A stretch of DNA of 64,000 nucleotides, taken from positions 38,851,260-38,915,259 of the forward strand of contig NC_065530.1 in assembly GCF_020184175.1 (NCBI RefSeq), read 5' to 3'. A program made the translations under genes and the position numbers. Below the pieces are notes generated by a model. That model saw only the letters and a list, made by a program, of their open reading frames with translations, made no database searches and was not told the DNA's origin. The stretch is from Aphis gossypii. Lineage: Eukaryota; Arthropoda; Insecta; Hemiptera; Aphididae. This document shows, piece by piece, positions 13,751-27,629 of the stretch. Every line of letters starts with the position of its first letter. The stretch's first letter is position 1.

Positions 13751-15244
13751 CAAATAAGAAACCAGCGGACGTACACGGTCGAAAAATTGTACTCGTGCGA
13801 TGAATTGTAATCGTTATAACAGCGGCACTTTGACGGCACATCAGCTGACACACACCAATTGACATAGATTACGTTTGGTATTATCAATCAGTCTTGTAAA
13901 AGTATTTGAGCAAATGTATTTAAATACTATTTTGGACATAATCGTACTTGAAAATCAAATACTTTTTTAAAATTCAAACGAATTATTAGTCAGTCGTCAA
14001 TTGTTTTTTTTTTTTTTTAATGATTTAATATGATACTTTTCACTCATAAACTATACAAAAATGTTCAATAATATACGTAGTTGAATGCAACATTGTAACT
14101 TTAAATTAGTAAATATAAAATTAATTTTGGCTTACCAACTAGTAAAAATTAAAATGAAAAAAGTATTTTAAATACTTTTTGTGCTTGTATCTGTAATTAA
14201 ATACAATTTTAAAAGTATGTTTTATAAGACTGTAATCAATTTATCATACGCGTATAATGACATCGTTGTTCACTTGTTAATTTTTTTGTGTTGCCGTTTT
14301 TAAACTGGTATAATAAACTGTTATTGGTGTTGAAATATTCACGACGAAAACACCGTTTCTTTGATTTTAGTAAACTTAATTCAATAGCTTAATAAAATTT
14401 AATGATCATACATTATTTAATGCTGCGTATTGGCACTCTAAAAATATTTTCAAGTTAGAAAGGTTTAAAAGCTCATCACACCAACGGATAATGATATACA
14501 TACGAAACAATATCGTACGAACCCATTTCTAAAATAATCATATCATGAATATTATAAAGCGTGCCTTCAATGCAGTGTTTTTCTTAGTATATTTACATTC
14601 AGTAATACCCAGCTTGTATTCAACTCAAGTCGATTTTTAATCATTTTATATTTATATTTATATAATAATTATTATGTATTCTTTCAAATTTAAACCAAAA
14701 CACAGATAATTTAATAGTCTGTTTAACCTAAAAAAGAAAAATCGTTATGGCGAGGATGTAAAGAATATTACCTTTTATTGTAATATTATTTTCAAATTAA
14801 GTTCTAAACAATAAATTCGCTAAAAGATCTATACAACATTAATTCATATATTTTGTTTTAACTAATATTTTTTTAATAATTATCAATAAATTGTATAAAT
14901 TATATAAAAAATTATCATATATATATAATACTATCGATAACATAAAATAATAATTTTTTTCTACATATTTAATACTATTCGATGAATAGCGAGTTTGTAT
15001 CTTTTAAATAATCATTCTGTTTATAGTGATCGTAATGGTTAAGAAGTTGTCTTATATAATATTATACACAATACACACACACATATATATATATATACGT
15101 ATAAGCATTAAGCATAAAAAATAAAGAGAAATTTATAAAATAAAACAAAATAATCAAATCATATTTTTTGACCACTTTAATATACTAAAAACATATTTTC
15201 TAACGTGAAAAACTGTTAATAATTTAAAGTTTTTAAAATTTGCA

Positions 15245-15406
15245 TTACGTCCGCACTTCGCACACGCACTTTAATTTATTCGTAACGTCCCGGGTTTTAC
15301 GCTGTATTGCATCGTCACCGCGCCGATGTGACATAGTGTTTAGTTTTAGTACATTTCCGATTACCAAATCCCAATAGGTACGGGAATATCCATTAAAATC
15401 TATTAA
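15245..15406 (-). CDS. weak open frame, unrecognised
   Basis: A 53-codon minus-strand frame has an internal ATG (peptide beginning MSHRRGDDAIQRKTRD) and ends at a TAA. That TAA overlaps GTAATG, a poor donor. The 3' two thirds are CpG-containing and clearly less A/T-rich than the surroundings. There is no strong acceptor. It may be part of an exon, a regulatory patch, or chance. Confidence 0.12.
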   Translation of the reverse strand, partial: LIDFNGYSRTYWDLVIGNVLKLNTMSHRRGDDAIQRKTRDVTNKLKCVCEVRT

Positions 15407-16108
15407 TTATGATTATGCTTTATAATAATCTTATAAGGAATTCATAAAATTATTTTTCAACTATGCATAAGTACCTGCCTTTATAATTTCATACATAATA
15501 TACCTTTAAATAAATATCTAATACCTGACATGTTTAAGTATATACATTACACATACCATTTTGGAATGGTAAACTTTCCATTTTAATCATTTAGTGATAA
15601 AATACTATTCGTCATAGTGCGCAAGGAATATTTTCATTAGATTTAAGCATACTCATTGCACTAAAATAGCTTAGTATTAAAAATCGAACCAAATAATGTG
15701 TTTACTCTTGACAAGCTTCTAACATTAGTAGTTTTGTAATAATGGACTTAAGCGGGATTTTCGTTGTACTATTTATAGTATTTATTTTGAAACTTAATTA
15801 CATATAACAATTGATTTTTTTTTTTTGCTTTTCGAGGTAAGTATTTTTTACCTACATTTAAATGATCTTCTGTAAAAAAAATCTCAAAATATTCTAAAGT
15901 AAATTATTTTAAAAGTTACTAACAGATACTTAATACAATCTTGTGTCCAGTCTCTCTTAATTTTAATTATTTTACATTTAAAATATTATATTATCTAGGA
16001 AATAATTATAATGTTTACGCACATAAATGTTCTATGCGAAATTTGCAATATCCAATTTTCACCTTTCAGTGAAATTTAGTATATATTTTTTTCTTTTATT
16101 TAAACATT

Positions 16109-16133
16109 TTTCTTTGTATAATATACAAAGAAA
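16109..16133. repeat. perfect 12-bp inverted repeat (hairpin)
   Basis: TTTCTTTGTATA and TATACAAAGAAA flank a single A, a perfect 12-bp palindromic arm pair. This is the longest perfect non-microsatellite palindrome I noticed. No associated gene was seen. Confidence 0.6.
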
Positions 16134-17456
16134 TATATCTACTCCTTTAAGTCAAGGCTTGTGACGGAGTAGAGAGTTGACATGAAAAATACAAATTTTA
16201 AAATTTACTCAAATACCTATCTATGGGTAATAGGTTTAACAATTACGATTAATGAGTATAATAACTGTGTTTATAGACACTCTACGTCATTGAATTTAAT
16301 TGTATATAGGTATGCAGGTAGTAAGTACCTAATATGAAAATGAAATCAATAATTAAATCATCATCGACGTTTTCTTACAATTTTTAAAGAATGTAAATGT
16401 ATTATATGATGTAGGCATGTAAGAATGTAAGATACACCCACATCTTTTCTATTTTCATGTAGGTATGTAATGTTATATAGTGTATTGTTTATACATTTTA
16501 ATTTCGTTTGGTATTTGTGTATAGTATAAATAACTTTAATAACATTGCTTTCAGCAACAATTTCGGAAAACATAGTTGCCATTTTATTGAATAATAATAT
16601 AATGTATAATAATATTGAATTACGTGCGAAATTAATCTTATTATTTAGATATATAATACACATACTACACATATTATAAACTGTATAATATTATACAAAA
16701 CATCAGTATCGAAACAAACTATATTATTGTTTTATTTTATAATATTAATAATTATTACTTACTTCATTCTATACACGAAAATATGTTTATTATTTTTACG
16801 TAATACCATTATATCGCTATCATTTTACGTTACATATTTACTATATTATATTATGATATATCCTTCATTCGATCATTAATCGTACAAAGCTCGGGGTAAA
16901 ATATTATTATAATTTATAAAGCGTATATTATGATGTATAATATTCAATATTCAATATTCATATTACATTATTTATTTTATGGTTCAATGAAACTAGTGGT
17001 TTTGTTTATAACTCAATTTAATCATTTTAAAATATTAGTTTCAAATTTAAAGGTATAAACTTTAATATTTTCAAAACAGAACTTATATAAATTCCATTTC
17101 GTTGCTTATACCCTTCATAGTCCATATAATTCTTATTGTATACTATGTATAGGTGTGCTAGAATGTATTAATTCAAACATTTTAAAGAACTTATGTATTA
17201 TTTCTAGATTTAAATTTACTTGTGGGTATAATATGTTATGAGAGCCCATTATTGATAGTTATATTTTATAAACAGTAAATCGATTTTTTAATAGATTTTA
17301 AATAGAAATATCGTTATACATATTTTCATAGAATGATTTATTTTTAAATATTAGGTATTAATAATATGATAAGTATACTCGTTTTCTGAAATATATTCAT
17401 GCATATAACATACACACACATACATATTATATAATATATATATATGTATATGTATT

Positions 17457-17555
17457 ATGTATGTACGTCATATATCTGCGCCGCGGTATCCATTATCAAA
17501 GATAGTTTTATACAGTTTAACCACTAATTCGAAAGCTATTCCGAAGGGAGGTAGG

Positions 17556-17622
<67 letters not shown>

Positions 17623-17687
17623 CGTTGCAGCGGTTCGGCTATTTTAAACGATTTCCCAGGGGTTTATTTAGGGACGATGAATGTTAA
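17457..17687 (+). CDS. 76-codon frame running through the microsatellite (probably chance)
   Basis: The frame starts at ATG 17457, reads 30 ordinary codons (MYVRHISAPRYPLSKI…), and crosses the (AT)n(GT)n tract as an IY/CV repeat. It ends with RFGYFKRFPRGLFRDDEC and a stop. The GT tract cannot contain stops, so it joins two short open pieces. GGGAG|GTAGGT before the repeat and GCCGTTGCAG after it resemble a donor and acceptor that would remove the repeat as an 80-base intron. The phase that results hits a stop after four codons. It is most likely not a gene. Confidence 0.1.
17557..17620 (+). repeat. (AT)7(GT)25 compound microsatellite
   Basis: An (AT)n tract passes directly into 25 perfect GT units at 17571-17620. 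The whole tract alternates purine and pyrimidine. It is likely length-polymorphic. Confidence 0.95.
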
Positions 17688-19379
17688 AACGTCCCTTCCA
17701 GGCACACCATTTTAATCGGACCAAAATATTTACTACAAAAGCAGCGTCCTCTGGTCGTGTTTTTGTCTTATATAACTTTCGAAAATAAACAACGTGCATT
17801 ATATGTATAGGAGCCCAAATATGGGTATATAAAATAAACGTACACGCGCCGTATTATATTTTATATAGGTATAGGTACTCTTTGGGATCTGTGAGCGCAG
17901 CGGCTTATACACACTATGTATATATAATATATATATGGGAAACCTTTTTGTTATGCTATCACTTTTTTTTTTCAAACAACATGTTCGTTTCGTTTACGTG
18001 TGATATAGTTACCGACGATCACGAGTAACGACGCACTGCGTAAGCAAAACTTAATGTGAAATATATTTGTACGGATTACGAGCGTTATTATAATATATAG
18101 TATTTTGATCGCGTTGTCGTTAACAATAATAACATTAAATTGAAGACATCATCGTGATGATATAGTAATAAGGAGTTATATACAACTCTTAATTGGACTT
18201 TACTGCAAGTATATTATGTATATCACATATAGACTGTAATGTACTTGGCAACAACGATGAAGATTAAAAGCAAATCGTTATTACGCAGTTGGTATTCTGC
18301 AACACGTGTCGGGTACAAGATGATATACATACTACAGTTATTCAAATATGTATTCGATTCAAATATTTAGACAGGATATAATCGTCTTTATGGTTCCCAT
18401 TTATAAGTAGTATAGGTAAAATAATATGGTATCAAACTAGGTTTCGTCGATTCGATTGATATAATATTTATTCGTTTGTTTACAGTGAAAGATATAGCAA
18501 TAATTAAAAATATAATTGATAACAAATAAAAGCTTACAAGCCATGTGCGAATCAATAGCAACAGTTTTACGTAACAAATGATACATTTTGAGATGAGAAA
18601 ACGAGAAGTCCAATTACTAGTTAACGATATATACAACAGCGAAGACTAAAGATAGGTTCGTTATATACGAAATTATTACGATTATCAGAGAACAAAATAT
18701 AGAATGGAACAAATTGACACGTAAGACTTTTTATAAAAAAGACTCAGAATAAAAATGTCGGAGTTACGGTATTATTTTTCAGAAAATATATATACTTGTT
18801 GTATGTCTGCAATCGGTCAAGGAGTTTAAGCCCGAATGTTGTAGTAAAGAAGTGTAGGTATATACTCGTGAGACGAGCAATTGTTTTTTTTTAATACGTA
18901 TTGGTGTATTGCTAGTAAACTTTAAAAACTTAGGTCATTATACACGTTGCATTTGATAAAAGCTAGAGGCGGTTACGGAATCCCATACAACAGAACCCAA
19001 CTTAACCTATTCGAGAATATTGGTCTCGTATAACGTTAAAGTCAAGTTTTAGATTTAAATTACTACTCCAAGTTTAATACTAAACCTTAAGAATTTATTC
19101 AAATCTATAACTACATTCCGTTCGCAATCCACATTTACCAAAGTGTGCTAAACTGCAAATTTTGTTTTTATTAGATTTCGTATGTGTTACCTATTATTTA
19201 TCGTTTTGTCTATACATACGTATAATAATTAATAAACACTATCAAAACGAATAGTTATTTGTAAACGTATAATACGCTAAATTAATAATATAATATTATA
19301 TTGTCAATAATAAAGAAGCCACATTATTTTTTCTGTGATTAATTAAATTATGTTTTTGGCCGATCTTTCTTTTTTACAG

Positions 19380-19493
19380 CTGCCTAGTCTTTCGGTCATT
19401 CATCACACTCTACGCGCGCGTTCACTTATCGATCGGTGCACACAGTGCTTAAAAGTTAAATTACACACATTTATTTCAACGAGTGTTAAATAA
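19380..19493 (+). CDS. candidate terminal exon after a strong acceptor
   Basis: A near-ideal acceptor (GATCTTTCTTTTTTACAG) ends at 19379. In one phase the following 37 codons are open and end at TAA 19491-19493. The peptide begins LPSLSVIHHTLRARSLIDRC. The other phases stop after 1 and 23 codons. The block has several CpG and is markedly less A/T-rich than its flanks. An alternative is a promoter-proximal or untranslated exon. No family is recognised, and no canonical AATAAA lies within the next 60 bases. Confidence 0.25.
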   Translation: MPSLSVIHHTLRARSLIDRCTQCLKVKLHTFISTSVK

Positions 19494-20683
19494 GTGTATT
19501 TACCTACAGACAATGTAGTCTATACAAATTGTATGACTAACGTAGGTATAAGACATTTATTCAATTTAGTTTGTTTTGAAACGTAATATGCTTTTAAATA
19601 ATTAAGAGCCTCGACCACGGCGTTGGCGGTTCATATATGAACACGACATAAATATGATATTCAACAAGACCAATTAGTTATTACACAAACGATTTTGGTA
19701 TAATATAATAATATATACATTTGAAAATAATAATAACTGTAAATATAGAACTATATGCTAAGATTTTGTGGTTCTATATAGTCAAAACTGCCATTGTTAT
19801 ATTTTGTTAGTCTGTCGTCAAAAAACTTTCTTAAACGTTTACTATTATTACAAATTTAAAAACATAGCCCAAAACTTTTCCGGTCGTCAGCTCTGTAAAG
19901 ATCACATATTATATTACGTAACATAAAATATTTTTTTTATAATATCATGTAATATAATAATATCATAACTATATTGTTGGAATACAATTCACAGTGTTTA
20001 TTAATTAAATTATAGTATACGTTATAGTTCTCCGTTTCCGTCCATTATATAATTCATGTTATTTACCGTGTTATGTAACGAATTATTTCAATTTGTGTTC
20101 ATAACGTTTAAAATTAATTTTTTTTACAACATCGGTTAACTTATTCAAAAATTCAAAAGCAAACGGCGTTAATAATCATCGTTTTATATCCGTCAAATAT
20201 TCATTTACGTGGATCATTCAATATTTCAAGTAGTTAGAACGGTTTTGGTGATGTAAACTACATACATGTATATAATAATTTATTAAAATATCATTATTAC
20301 AATACCTTATACCTATTATGTTCAATCAATCATAATCGACAATCAAACCGAATCTTGATTTAAAATATAGGTTCCAATAATCGTAGCCTAACCTGTACAC
20401 GATCTGCACGTACCATCTATATAAATACATATAATATTATATGTTTTTATTGTGTTTGCAGACTGTTTTCAAGTACACAACTTTAAAATTCGATTTTCCC
20501 CGGTAGGTACACATTACAATAAATAAAACTTTTCCTGACTTTTGGGCGAATTGCGTATAACAGTATAAGAATAATTTATAATCGCATCATATTATACTAT
20601 CACGAATGCTTCACGACAGTATACAGCGTTATTTTTTATTGAGAATAAAGCTGTAATCGATCCTTAAAAAATGTCTTACTTAC

Positions 20684-20714
20684 TTGTTCACATCCAAAAG
20701 GGATTAAGCTCTTT
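20684..20714 (-). CDS. candidate 31-base microexon
   Basis: On the minus strand, AACAA is followed by GTAAGTAAG (donor at 20683-20678), an excellent U1 match. An acceptor (CTAATATAG with a branch-like CTAAT) is 31 bases upstream. In one phase the exon reads KSLIPFGCEQ. The pyrimidine tract is weak and the exon is very short, so this is suggestive only. Confidence 0.15.
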
Positions 20715-21282
20715 CTATATTAGTTCAAGATTTATTACAATTTGTTACACAAATTATGATATTTTTAAACACTCTCCATTACCTAAATGGTTTTATAAAA
20801 TTAAAAAATTAAGCGGTTATGAATAACTAATATGAAATTAACGTACAATTTACTTAGTAAACATAATAGTTAAATAAAATGTACCTATATTATATACTTA
20901 AATACTACATCCGATTAATGTATACAAAAAAGTGATGAAAATTTATACTTAACACGAGAAGATTTAGTAAAACAATCTTATGATCAATGACCTGTTCATT
21001 AGAATGCTTTTAAAATTACTTTGTCCACGTCCCACCAGAACTTGTAAGCTAGTTGCAATGGATATTAGCAGCGATGATAATAGTAATCAGTATACATATA
21101 TTATACTATATTATAGGATACAATGATGTAACATATTAGCTCCTATAATATAACAATATAATAACTAAAAATGCTTATTCGAATATGAAAAAAACATATT
21201 ATATCCGTATTCCATATTATATCACATTTCACGTAACAATCATTATTATTCAAATACTTACACTAGTTACACTATTAAAGCA

Positions 21283-21314
21283 ATGGCATCATCTGGGGGT
21301 AAGGTAACTGCAAA
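21283..21314 (+). CDS. candidate first coding exon (ATG plus donor)
   Basis: An ATG followed by G (good +4 context, AAGCAATGG) opens MASSGGKVTA plus two bases. It then meets AA|GTGAGTAAATG, a strong splice donor at 21315-21320. The small, Ala/Ser/Gly-rich start of a protein broken by an intron is a common layout in insect genes. Without splicing, the frame ends almost immediately at the TGA in GTGAGT. Against it, no promoter element is clear upstream, and the minus strand shows an acceptor-like CTTACCCCCAG over the same bases. I do not recognise the protein. Confidence 0.25.
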
Positions 21315-23255
21315 GTGAGTAAATGTCCATATCTGATTTTAAAAAGTAGCTTTTAGACTTTTAAATTATTGGTTATATAGGACGTAAATAATTTTTTATT
21401 TAAATTAAAAAATATTACATTGTTAAAGTACTGGAAAATTAGTGTAATAATAATAATTAATTATTATGTTGGAATACACAGATATATATATATAAACGCA
21501 TAGGCGTATATTATTTAAAATGAGTGTGTGTTTGTTCATTGTGTAAAGGAGGTATTCATGTATATTTTAAATGCAAGGTTTTATTGTTTATAATTCTTCT
21601 GTCAAACAGAAAGACAAATATATAATGTATATAAATATATTATATTATAACATATCCACCTTTAAGGATACATACCTATTTAAAGGATTTATATGTGGGC
21701 AATGGGTATATTAAGATAATAAAAACAGTTAAAACAATGCTATAGGTAACCTCTAAAAATTGTATTTTGAAAAACACGTTTTTTGTCGATTCGATGATAG
21801 ATACAATAAAAATGTTAAAAACAATAACTTATCTTAAATAGTTAAATGTCTAATATGATAGTAATATGAATAGTTAAAATATCTTAAATTAGTGATTTCT
21901 AAGGAAGCTCTAACAGCGTACATAGAAATTTAACGTTTTTAGTTATAACTACACATTTATACTGATTATTGTAAAATCATTTATATTCGTCCTCTCTAGA
22001 AAAACCTTAAATGACATAACAAAGGCTAACTAAATTTAAGTAGTTTTCCACATTTTTTTTTAATGTTATTTGTGTCTATGATAAAACATATTGAACTGTA
22101 TATGATGGGAATTGTATACTGTCATAAGTAGATAAAAATGTAAAAAAAAATTAGTTTGTAACTTGTGAGCGAAGAAGTCATTTTTTAGTTATATGGTTAA
22201 AATTTCTATCACCCACACTTGACTTTACACTCGATTCCTAAAACTGTATAGTGGAGTATTTTTTTTTTTAATTACAAAAACTTTTGTGGATTTCTGTGGT
22301 TTTAATAGACAATCAATATTTTTAATGCTAAAATTATTATTTTAATACCATTAACAAGGATTATTCTTTCTTCTGAAAAAAAACCATTTGAAACACGCAA
22401 TTTCAAAGACAAATATGCAGAGTATTTTAAATTTTGTAATATACCGCATAGGTCAGGAGCTATTGAACTACTGGCTACGAGCCAATGTATACAACAAAAA
22501 CTGGCCTATACAATTATTATTAAATATACATGAAAAATTTTACATTGACATTTTCATAACTTTTAAATAATATTAATTTTACACTGTACATACAAAATTG
22601 TATTTTAATAACTAATAATGAACAATATAAAATATAAATTATGATAAGTACCTACATTTATGGTTTCTATGTGTGATATTTTATAATTTTAATATGATAT
22701 TTAAAAATTGAAAGTTCTGGTTTAGTTTTAAGAGTCATCAATTCATGACTATCATAACCATCGGGTCACTATCGACTTTTTTAAGAATATCAGACAATAT
22801 TAACATATTGTTATCATATTATGTAAAGGAATATAGTTACGGTGGGGGCGACAACTATAACTAATAATAACAGTTATAGTACCTATTATAGTAGAATCAT
22901 GTTGATGGTAGGTACCCAATATATTGTTTATAGACGATACAGAAGTAATGATGATAGTAATATACAAACAGAGATATCTAAGAGTGTGATTAACATACGT
23001 GTATACGGACAAATAACGTTTGTTTGGTTTGGAAGGTCGTCGTCGCCACCGCCATCGCCATCGTCGTCGTGCGTGCGTTTAAAGGTGTAACCGGAAGTGA
23101 CATAGTACACTGCTCTGCAGTGAACAAAAGGATGTCGGATTTATAACCTCTCTGTTATACATATATTATTTATATATTGTTGACGCCACTGCCGCCGTTG
23201 TGCGTTGCATCAGGTACACAGGGTACCTACATAATATTATAATAACGATGATAAT

Positions 23256-23260
<5 letters not shown>

Positions 23261-23292
<32 letters not shown>
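23261..23292 (+). repeat. (AAT)n microsatellite
   Basis: About ten uninterrupted AAT units lie within a wider A/T-rich region. Confidence 0.9.
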
Positions 23293-23293
<1 letters not shown>

Positions 23294-24088
23294 TGAAATA
23301 ATAGTGAAATAATACTAAATGGTATATAATAATATATTACTATATTAGAATAGTAAAAAAAAACGTTCGGTTATAGTTCTCGCGGGTAACGTGATTTTTG
23401 GGAAACAAATTGTGACAATAATAAATAATAATAACGAGCGATTATATGTTACCGTGGTAATCGTTACATATACTTAAGTATTATCGCAATAACATCGCAA
23501 ATGTCCTCAAATTCGATTTGTGCAAGGATTTGTATTATTTAGAGATCGCGGAACCGGCGTAGAAGTAAATAATACAGTGACGATGTGATGGAGATGATGA
23601 TGATAATACTCGTAGTAATAGTAATAATAATTACGGGCTCGCAGATTAACAGCGGGAGATATTAAAAATAGAGAGAGCGACAAAAAAAAAGTTCCGCACA
23701 TTGTCATGCAAATTAAACGCACCCTCCCGTATATTATTGCGTAATTATATATCATATATATATAATATATATATATATATGTGTGTGTGTTGTGACGTCG
23801 GCAGTCTACAGTTCTCTCCCCTTCGGTTTTTTTCGCTTCTAACGTCCGTTCGTTCATCTCAAGAGCTAATAATCGGTCTGCGGGTCGGGTCGTATACTAT
23901 ATGCAAAACACACACACGTGTTCATATTATTCTGCTATAACACAATAAGGGCAAAGTAAAACATACGTACGATATAGATCAATAATTAATATAGATCGTC
24001 TGAGAAATGCGATATTGCGTGCGAATGTTCAATATTGTAGTTTATGACCAGTAGGTAAATTTTGATCTAAATATTAATTGTTCGTTAA

Positions 24089-24253
24089 AATTTTCAAACA
24101 TTTATCGTGATTTGCGACGTTGATTTCCTCGGCGACTGCAGTGATGGTGTCCGATCCGAAAATGACAACAATTTGAAGTCTAAAATATCATTTCAAAATG
24201 CAGGCAAACGTTTAAAAGACTTAACCGTATTTTTTGTTGTCCGTAAATCGTAA
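24089..24253 (+). CDS. weak open frame with internal acceptor
   Basis: A 54-codon frame ends at TAA 24251-24253. It contains a good acceptor (ATTTCCTCGGCGACTGCAG, ending 24141). The last 37 codons, starting DGVRSENDNNLKSK, could therefore be a terminal exon. The composition is balanced (D, E, N, K, R, V, F). It has no in-frame ATG at its start and no known family. Openness of this length occurs by chance in this window. Confidence 0.18.
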   Translation, partial: NFQTFIVICDVDFLGDCSDGVRSENDNNLKSKISFQNAGKRLKDLTVFFVVRKS

Positions 24254-26074
24254 TGCACATTAATATAGTAAACTGTGAAGTGTAATAATAATTAATTATC
24301 AATGACGTCAAACACTTTGTACTATCGATATATTGATACGAATTATACAACAATGTACTGGAAATACTATAATATTATTGTTTCTGCGTCCTTTTACGTC
24401 GTAAAAATAAAAATGAACTTCGCGAAACAAATCTGTGGGTGATAAAACAATTACTGTTATTTATCTTTTATTTATATTTTGTGGACGTGTTTAATAGTTC
24501 AAGACGAATAATGTTTAATTATGCATAATATTTCCTCGGGTAAGAATTTTCAACCATAATAAATGTACGAGTAGGTACAAACAACAATATTAAAGTTTTA
24601 AGTTTCAACTCGTGATCAACAATAAAGTAATACAATTTAAATAATATATGGCAAAACGCTGTTGACGTTTCCAAAGTTTTTTAATAGTTTTATATTTGAA
24701 TAATTATTTTATCTTGAACACGATTTGCATTTCTAATTAAAGTAAATATAGCCCATATATATTGAAATAAATACAATTTACAATGAATAATAATTACATC
24801 AATACTAATAAATTGTAATAACTTTTGATGCGGAATTAAGTTAACATAATAAAGTAAAATTATTATTACTCGTATGTATATTGTATAGGTAAGCCAACTT
24901 GTAGCGTGATTACATGATTCTGGTATTCAAATTGAGTTTTAATTTTGATTTAGTTTTAAATAATTTCAAATAATTAAAATAAAAAGTTTATTACTTAAGT
25001 CTTATTAAGTAAAATTTAATTAAACATATTTCAAAGAACCTACTATATTGTCATTATAATCAGTTAAATGACATTTTTTATGTTTCCAATAATTGTCATT
25101 ATTACATAACGTTATATTGATCGACAAACCGTTATCGAAAAATTCAACTTTAGTTAGAACATTTTAAATATAATGTCCACAAAATGTGTTTTAATTTGAT
25201 ATCGGTTGACAATATTGACACTATATTAAGTTTAGTAAATTAAATAAATTATTCATCTTAAGACAAATGATAATAATATTATTACAAATGTATATTGTAT
25301 ATTATAATATTATAATTTTGGCCATAATTTTTGGCAATTGCCAATTATATTATTAGATTTAATTTTTTTATGCCAAATAAAATGTAATTAGTTAATCGAT
25401 ATTTTGACTTCAGGGTTATAAAAGATTAAAATAGTCAATTGACATTGACTTGTCGTCACTTATAGGAATAAAAAATGGTGATTTTATAAATGTAAGACTA
25501 ATATGTTTAGATGTTTCGATCATCGTGGTTTTCAATAAAATAAAATATTATTGCAACTAAAGGTAACCGTTTCAAAATAGCCTAGTTGGGTTCTGAGCGT
25601 AAATTTGTTTTGACAGTGTTAGGTTTTCTGTTCTTATTATATATATTGGTGAGTATGTTTTGACGTCAGCGATCGTTTGAACGGCAGTCACGTCTTTGGG
25701 CCGAAATCAAAGTTTGGATGCAATCATCGAAGTGGACGTATAAATCTAAAAACGAAGAAGCGAAGAACACGACAGCGACATTTATGTCCCCTAAATCGCT
25801 CACTATACATTTGTAATATGTATATAATTATATCAATATAACAGAGCCGTAAACCCGGAACATAATCGTATTGGCTTTTGCCGACTTCGACCTCGGTCGA
25901 TGAAACCCGACGTCGTGTAAAGGATGTTCGGGTTAAAGTTCAACAACAAATCCTCACCCGCCCCCATTGGTAATGAACAATAATAGTATTCCAAAATTTG
26001 ACTAATTGGGTATAAGCGTGAGTGAGAAACACCTCCGCTGTACCGCAGCTCCCCCAGATCAGTAAAATAAACAA

Positions 26075-26103
26075 TATAAAAGGTGCAGAAAACCCTTCTC
26101 AGA
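26075..26103 (+). promoter_or_regulatory. TATA box plus initiator-like pair (candidate core promoter)
   Basis: TATAAAAGG at 26075-26083 is a good TATA box. A TCAGA at 26099-26103 would place the start 26 bases after the first T, slightly short of the usual 30 or so. About 100 bases on, AATAAT|GTAAGC (about 26202-26213) resembles a first-exon donor. No downstream coding exon could be tied to it. Confidence 0.2.
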
Positions 26104-26690
26104 CGGCTTAAAACTAATTTTGGACGTGGTCACTACTCTTAGACTCCATAAGACTTGCATAATACACACAGTATTTATTCTGCTGTGACTTTCGATGTGA
26201 ATAATGTAAGCTTATAAACACGTTAAATAAATACCCGTTTTAAGGAGGATCGAACGATCTGTATTTTGAATTAATTTATTAATAAACGGAAGAAAAATAT
26301 ATTTTATACTTTTAGCAGCTTTGATTTTAATTTTTAATTTTTTTTTTCTTTAATTTTACTAATTCTTTTATAGTTTTGTTCAGAAATAGATTTTTATTTT
26401 TTTATATTTCGTTCATCTAAACTAGGAGTTAAGTATATTAGTATATTTAAAAAAAAATAAACTTATTTATTACGAATTATATTTATTAAATTAATGAAAA
26501 TAAAAACGAAAACTTATTAAAGATAAGCCCTTCTATAGTTGGAAACAAACTAACAAAATCAAATATAAAAATTGATAATGGTCAATCGAAACGAGTATTT
26601 CTATCTCTTTCGATACTGTTTATAGTATTGTGCCGGAGCCAAAGTTGGCTTGTTCGTTTGCTTTGACATATTGTGTACGATTGTATACGA

Positions 26691-26732
26691 GTGGTGTCGG
26701 TGGTGGCGGTGGTGGTGGTGGTGGTGGTGGTG
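26691..26732 (+). repeat. (GGT)n trinucleotide repeat
   Basis: About a dozen GGT units with one GGC and one GTC interruption. Its polyglycine reading (an 80-codon frame over 26630-26872) is a by-product of the repeat and is not annotated as a gene. Confidence 0.9.
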
Positions 26733-27629
26733 TGCTGAAGACACTCTCACTTCGTTTACAACTCACACAAAAACACAATACAACCACGGACGTTAAAATA
26801 ATTGCCTATCGAATACTCCTTAGAAAAGGAGCATTTCCAACCCCTTCAATACTGAATTATTTTTACGAGTGAAATACATAATTAAATTGATTAGTGTCGC
26901 CTGTAGGTCTTCGCAATAAATAAACACATTTTATTAATATTAGATTTTTAAATTAATTTATCTGTATACATATTATACTGTACATCAAAAATAAATAAAT
27001 ATTATTTAGATGCTGCAAATTCGAAATTATCTTGTCGAGGATATTCTATATAGCATAAATAGATATTTATTATTCTATACAATATACATTTATTATAAAT
27101 TTCAAAAATAATATGAAATTGAAATAAGAGTAACCGGTAGGTACATTGCCGTCGTCGTCGTGATGGGCAGGTCTCGTTGTCATTGCAGCGTACAACGAAT
27201 TAGAGAATGTAGCCTTTGACAATTTATTATAGTGTACAATATAGTCGCTTCCATAAATATAATATTACGATGTATAAAAAAATATAATACACCTATATAT
27301 ATATTCGAAAGGAACGCGTTAAAAAAAAAAAAAAATCGTTACGAGTCGGAAATCGGCGCTGACACGTGCGCGCTCGTTTACGAAGTCGAAAAGTCGACGG
27401 ACGTGTAAAAAACTAAAAACGTGTACTCGGAGCCTTGGGCGATATACATGTATGAAACAATAATACGTATATAATAACCGTTTGTCACGTTGTAATGCGC
27501 ACACCCGTTCATCGGTACACACAATATACGGTAATATGGTAGTATATAATGATATATAATACACTTATATACAGGTAATACATATTATATGTTCACTCAC
27601 GGCTAACTTAACTCTACCCGTTTAAGCAG

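Larger units (their letters stand above)
12828..19379. other. AT-rich stretch, no firm gene
   Basis: This is mainly A/T-rich DNA with poly(T) runs and (AT)n tracts. Separately listed items are a two-strand open patch at 13558-13750, an open frame at 15245-15406, a hairpin at 16109-16133, and a microsatellite with a run-through frame at 17457-17687. I see no RNA gene or recognisable protein in the remainder. Confidence 0.6.
19494..27629. other. AT-rich stretch with microsatellites and scattered signals
   Basis: No recognised gene. Listed separately are candidate exons at 20684-20714, 21283-21314 and 24089-24253, (AAT)n at 23261-23292, (GGT)n at 26691-26732 and a TATA/initiator-like pair at 26075-26103. 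A CpG-containing patch at 25650-26060 and a trinucleotide-rich patch (CGCCAC/CATCG units) near 23037-23070 carry no supported gene. Confidence 0.6.

Noticed and set aside
23507..23857. 116-codon minus-strand frame beginning MNERTLEAKKTEG
   Set aside because: After 22 plausible codons it continues through a CA/TA microsatellite and a poly-tyrosine (AAT repeat) stretch. No good donor follows the first part.
26630..26872. 80-codon frame with an 11-glycine run
   Set aside because: It is created by the (GGT)n repeat.
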